From Gammaproteobacteria bacterium (GTDB lineage: Bacteria; Pseudomonadota; Gammaproteobacteria; Ga0077536), in NCBI GenBank assembly GCA_024234975.1, contig JACKNH010000017.1:1-64000 (forward strand): a stretch of DNA of 64,000 bases. Direction: 5' to 3'. Below are positions 61,949-64,000 of this stretch, piece after piece; within the stretch, counting starts at the first letter, position 1, and the number at the start of each line of letters is the position of its first letter. Both the position numbers and the translations under genes were made by a program. Below the pieces are notes generated by a model. It was not told where the DNA came from and searched no databases. It was given only the letters and a program-made list of their open reading frames with translations.

Positions 61949-62716
61949 ATGGAGCCTGTCTACACGGTATTGAAAGATAACGCGCTGATCACGGCCTTCC
62001 TTGCGATCGGTCTGACGATGTGGCTGTCCTATTTCCTCTCACGCAAATTGACCGCGGGCCGCATCCACGGCAGCGCCATCGCTATCGCTCTGGGGCTTGC
62101 CGCCGCATGGTGGGGTGGCAAGGTGACGGGTGGCAGCAAAGGTATTGCCGATCTGGAAATTCTCTCCGGTATCGGTTTGATGGGCGGCGGCATGTTGCGG
62201 GATTTTGCGATTGTCGCCACCGCCTTCGGCGTCAATGCCACGGAAATGCGCAAAGCCGGCATGGCCGGCGCCATCGCGCTGGTCTGCGGTGTACTGGTGT
62301 CATTTGTAATGGGTGCCGTGGTTGCTGTCGCTTTCGGGGTCCGGGACGCCGTCAGCATCACGACCATAGGCGCCGGCGCGGTCACCTATATCGTCGGGCC
62401 AATCACCGGCGCGGCGATCGGCGCGAGTTCGGAAATGATTGCGTTGAGTGTCGCCGCGGGCCTGGTGAAATCGATCCTGGTGATGGTGGGAACGCCGCTG
62501 GTCGCACGGCGAATCGGCCTGGACAACCCGCGCTCGGCGATGGTTTATGGCGGTCTTATGGGTACCACCAGTGGCGTTGCCGCCGGCCTTGCGGCCACCG
62601 ACCCGAAGCTGGTGCCTTACGGCGCGATGACCGCGACGTTTTATACCGGGCTGGGTTGCTTGTTGGCGCCGTCCGTATTGTTTTTCGCCGTACGCGCGCT
62701 GGCGGGTACGAACTGA
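61949..62716 (+). CDS. madM: Malonate transporter subunit MadM
   Basis: A 255-residue membrane protein of the MadM family with about seven hydrophobic segments: S-Y-F-L-S-R-K-L-T-A-G-R-I-H-G-S-A, G-I-G-L-M-G-G-G-M-L-R-D-F-A-I and P-I-T-G-A-A-I-G-A-S-S-E-M. It is the larger subunit of the malonate carrier. The start is 10 bases after the madL stop (ATG 61949), which matches the usual length; the earlier in-frame ATG overlaps madL. Confidence 0.9.
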   Translation: MEPVYTVLKDNALITAFLAIGLTMWLSYFLSRKLTAGRIHGSAIAIALGLAAAWWGGKVTGGSKGIADLEILSGIGLMGGGMLRDFAIVATAFGVNATEMRKAGMAGAIALVCGVLVSFVMGAVVAVAFGVRDAVSITTIGAGAVTYIVGPITGAAIGASSEMIALSVAAGLVKSILVMVGTPLVARRIGLDNPRSAMVYGGLMGTTSGVAAGLAATDPKLVPYGAMTATFYTGLGCLLAPSVLFFAVRALAGTN

Positions 62717-62729
62717 GGCCGCGCCGAAG

Positions 62730-64000
62730 TCACGCGGCCTCGCAGCGATTGCGGCCGGCGTTCTTGGCCTGGTAAAGCGCGGCGTCGGCACGCTGGTAAA
62801 CCACGTCCACCGTATCGCCGTCGCGGAACTCGGTGATACCGCATGACAAGGTGATCGTCCGTGGATTCTTGTTGTAGTGGAAATCCGTATCGGCAATGAC
62901 CAGGCGCAGCTTGTTGGCGATGACGGCGGCGTCTTCGGCCTTGGTGCCGGGCAACAACATTACGAATTCTTCGCCACCCAGTCGCGCCAGGAAATCGCTT
63001 TTGCGGGTATTGCGCGCCAATAGCCTGGCCACCAGCTTCAGCAGCTTGTCGCCCACCTTGTGGCCATAGGTGTCATTGATCGATTTGAAGCGATCGATAT
63101 CCCAGATCACGTAGCTCAACGGCTGCTTGTAGCGCTGCCAGCGACTGAACTCCTCCACCACGCGCTTTTCGTACGCGTAGCGGCTATGCACCTTGGTCAG
63201 CGCATCCAGCATCAACTGTTCACGCTGTTCCTCATTCTGTTCGCGCAGTCGCCTGGCTTCGAAGCGCAGCTCGTCCATCTGCCGGATCAGCTGATGATTG
63301 CGTTCCTCGGCGGCGCTGATGCGGGATTCCTCGTTGTCTCGGAACGAAGTGATCTGGTCAGCAATGTTATTGAGGCTGGCGACGACTGAACGCTTCAAGT
63401 CAACCAGATTGGTAGCATCATCCATTCGTGCGCGGATGGACTGCATTTCATCCCCGAGGCGGTTGCTCAGCAACTGCCGGCCGCTACGGGCGGAATCGAG
63501 ATCCTGCTGATTGGTAACGACGAACTTCTCAAACTCACCCAACTGCTGGCTGACCTGGGTGATGAACGATTCCAACTCAGCTTTCTGCGCGCGAATCGTC
63601 GCCACCACGTTCGACATCGCATCGGCCAGCGATTCGATGATGACGGGCCACTCGGCCTCTCCAATGGGCTGCTGCAGACGCTGCTGCAGTTCTTCGCCTA
63701 CGCGCTCCATGCCGGCAATGGCACTCATCCTGCGTGCCAGGGTTGCCAACAGTGGTAACAGTCTGTCCGCCGCGGCAGCCGGTGCCGAAGTATCAACTCG
63801 CAGTGCGAACGTCGGTGCGATCGTCGGTGCGGATTCAGGCACCGATGTCGGCACTGGAGAATCGTGTTGGGCAACGCCAGGCGCAGCAGCCGCGACCTCG
63901 GTCAGCAACGGTTTGAGTTGGGTCGCCAACTCTTCCAGCAGCGAATCAATGCGCGGTGGCGACCAGGCGTCGATGACCTTTGTGCGTGCAGGGGCCGAAA
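62730..64000 (-). CDS. Diguanylate cyclase (GGEEF), 5' end beyond the window
   Basis: At least 423 residues; the frame stays open to the right edge (I-D-S-L-L-E-E-L precedes the apparent TTG at 63929), so the N terminus is missing. A long charged, coiled-coil-like region (about 55-240 of the visible frame) precedes the GGEEF domain: W-D-I-D-R-F-K-S-I-N-D-T-Y-G-H, the inhibitory I-site R-K-S-D five residues before R-L-G-G-E-E-F, and the ending A-L-Y-Q-A-K. It should make cyclic-di-GMP and be feedback-inhibited. No transmembrane segment is seen in the visible part. It is convergent with madM. Confidence 0.92.
   Translation of the reverse strand, partial: SAPARTKVIDAWSPPRIDSLLEELATQLKPLLTEVAAAAPGVAQHDSPVPTSVPESAPTIAPTFALRVDTSAPAAAADRLLPLLATLARRMSAIAGMERVGEELQQRLQQPIGEAEWPVIIESLADAMSNVVATIRAQKAELESFITQVSQQLGEFEKFVVTNQQDLDSARSGRQLLSNRLGDEMQSIRARMDDATNLVDLKRSVVASLNNIADQITSFRDNEESRISAAEERNHQLIRQMDELRFEARRLREQNEEQREQLMLDALTKVHSRYAYEKRVVEEFSRWQRYKQPLSYVIWDIDRFKSINDTYGHKVGDKLLKLVARLLARNTRKSDFLARLGGEEFVMLLPGTKAEDAAVIANKLRLVIADTDFHYNKNPRTITLSCGITEFRDGDTVDVVYQRADAALYQAKNAGRNRCEAA

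Noticed and set aside
1..64000. Mobile-element or prophage boundaries
   Set aside because: I found no integrase, transposase, terminal inverted repeat pair or tRNA-end duplication. If the island was acquired horizontally, its ends are not in view.

Overview
The window reads as a moderately GC-rich Gram-negative chromosome segment, most likely from a gammaproteobacterium of soil, sediment or water. The grounds are three large TonB-dependent outer-membrane receptors, many Sec, Tat and lipoprotein signal peptides, a MetR-type LysR regulator close to the enterobacterial one, and a MadLM malonate carrier. Nearly every gene encodes an exported or catabolic protein. I see no rRNA, tRNA, CRISPR array, integrase or transposase. 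The taxon is inferred from protein style and cannot be fixed from this sequence alone.

Layout. (1) 327-6582: an operon of a planctomycete-type cytochrome/DUF1592-family protein, a Tat-exported DUF1552 protein, an ankyrin-repeat protein and a metallo-beta-lactamase-fold protein with a degenerate metal motif. (2) 6639-10016: a SnoaL-like lipoprotein, a CigR-like protein, and the first block of DUF6152 plus two 'GHW-GDTL' proteins (my working name for an exported family with a G-H-S-x-G-x-W-x-G-D-T-L core). (3) 10155-15734: a soluble catabolic set (D-2-hydroxyacid dehydrogenase, BKACE enzyme, MFS carrier, LuxR regulator, carboxymuconolactone-decarboxylase-like protein, class II aldolase). (4) 15770-28537: an amidohydrolase lipoprotein, a tannase/feruloyl-esterase-like protein, a beta-helix protein, and four more DUF6152 genes interleaved with five more GHW-GDTL genes.

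(5) 29100-47858: three TonB-dependent receptors bracket an SGNH-fold protein that has lost its catalytic residues, a vanillyl-alcohol-oxidase/4-cresol-dehydrogenase-type flavoprotein with its cytochrome c, and a tandemly duplicated cassette of a di-heme cytochrome plus an OmpA-like protein. A MarR regulator lies between the second and third receptors. (6) 47961-62716: two exported esterases, an SDR, a SnoaL-like protein, a Rid protein, metR with a MetE-core-like gene, a Tat-exported carotenoid/lignostilbene-type oxygenase, an AHL-lactonase-like metallo-hydrolase, a third tannase-family protein and madLM. (7) 62730-64000: a diguanylate cyclase that runs off the right edge.

How it may work together (inference): the receptors import aromatic or phenolic ester-type molecules. 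Exported esterases, the 4-alkylphenol-type flavocytochrome, the di-heme cytochromes and the oxygenase act on them in the periplasm. Soluble enzymes, the MFS carrier and MadLM handle the small-acid products. The least explained part is the repeated DUF6152/GHW-GDTL gene pairing: five DUF6152 and seven GHW-GDTL genes in about 20 kb, two of the pairs with overlapping reading frames. I regard this as the best candidate for an undescribed system.
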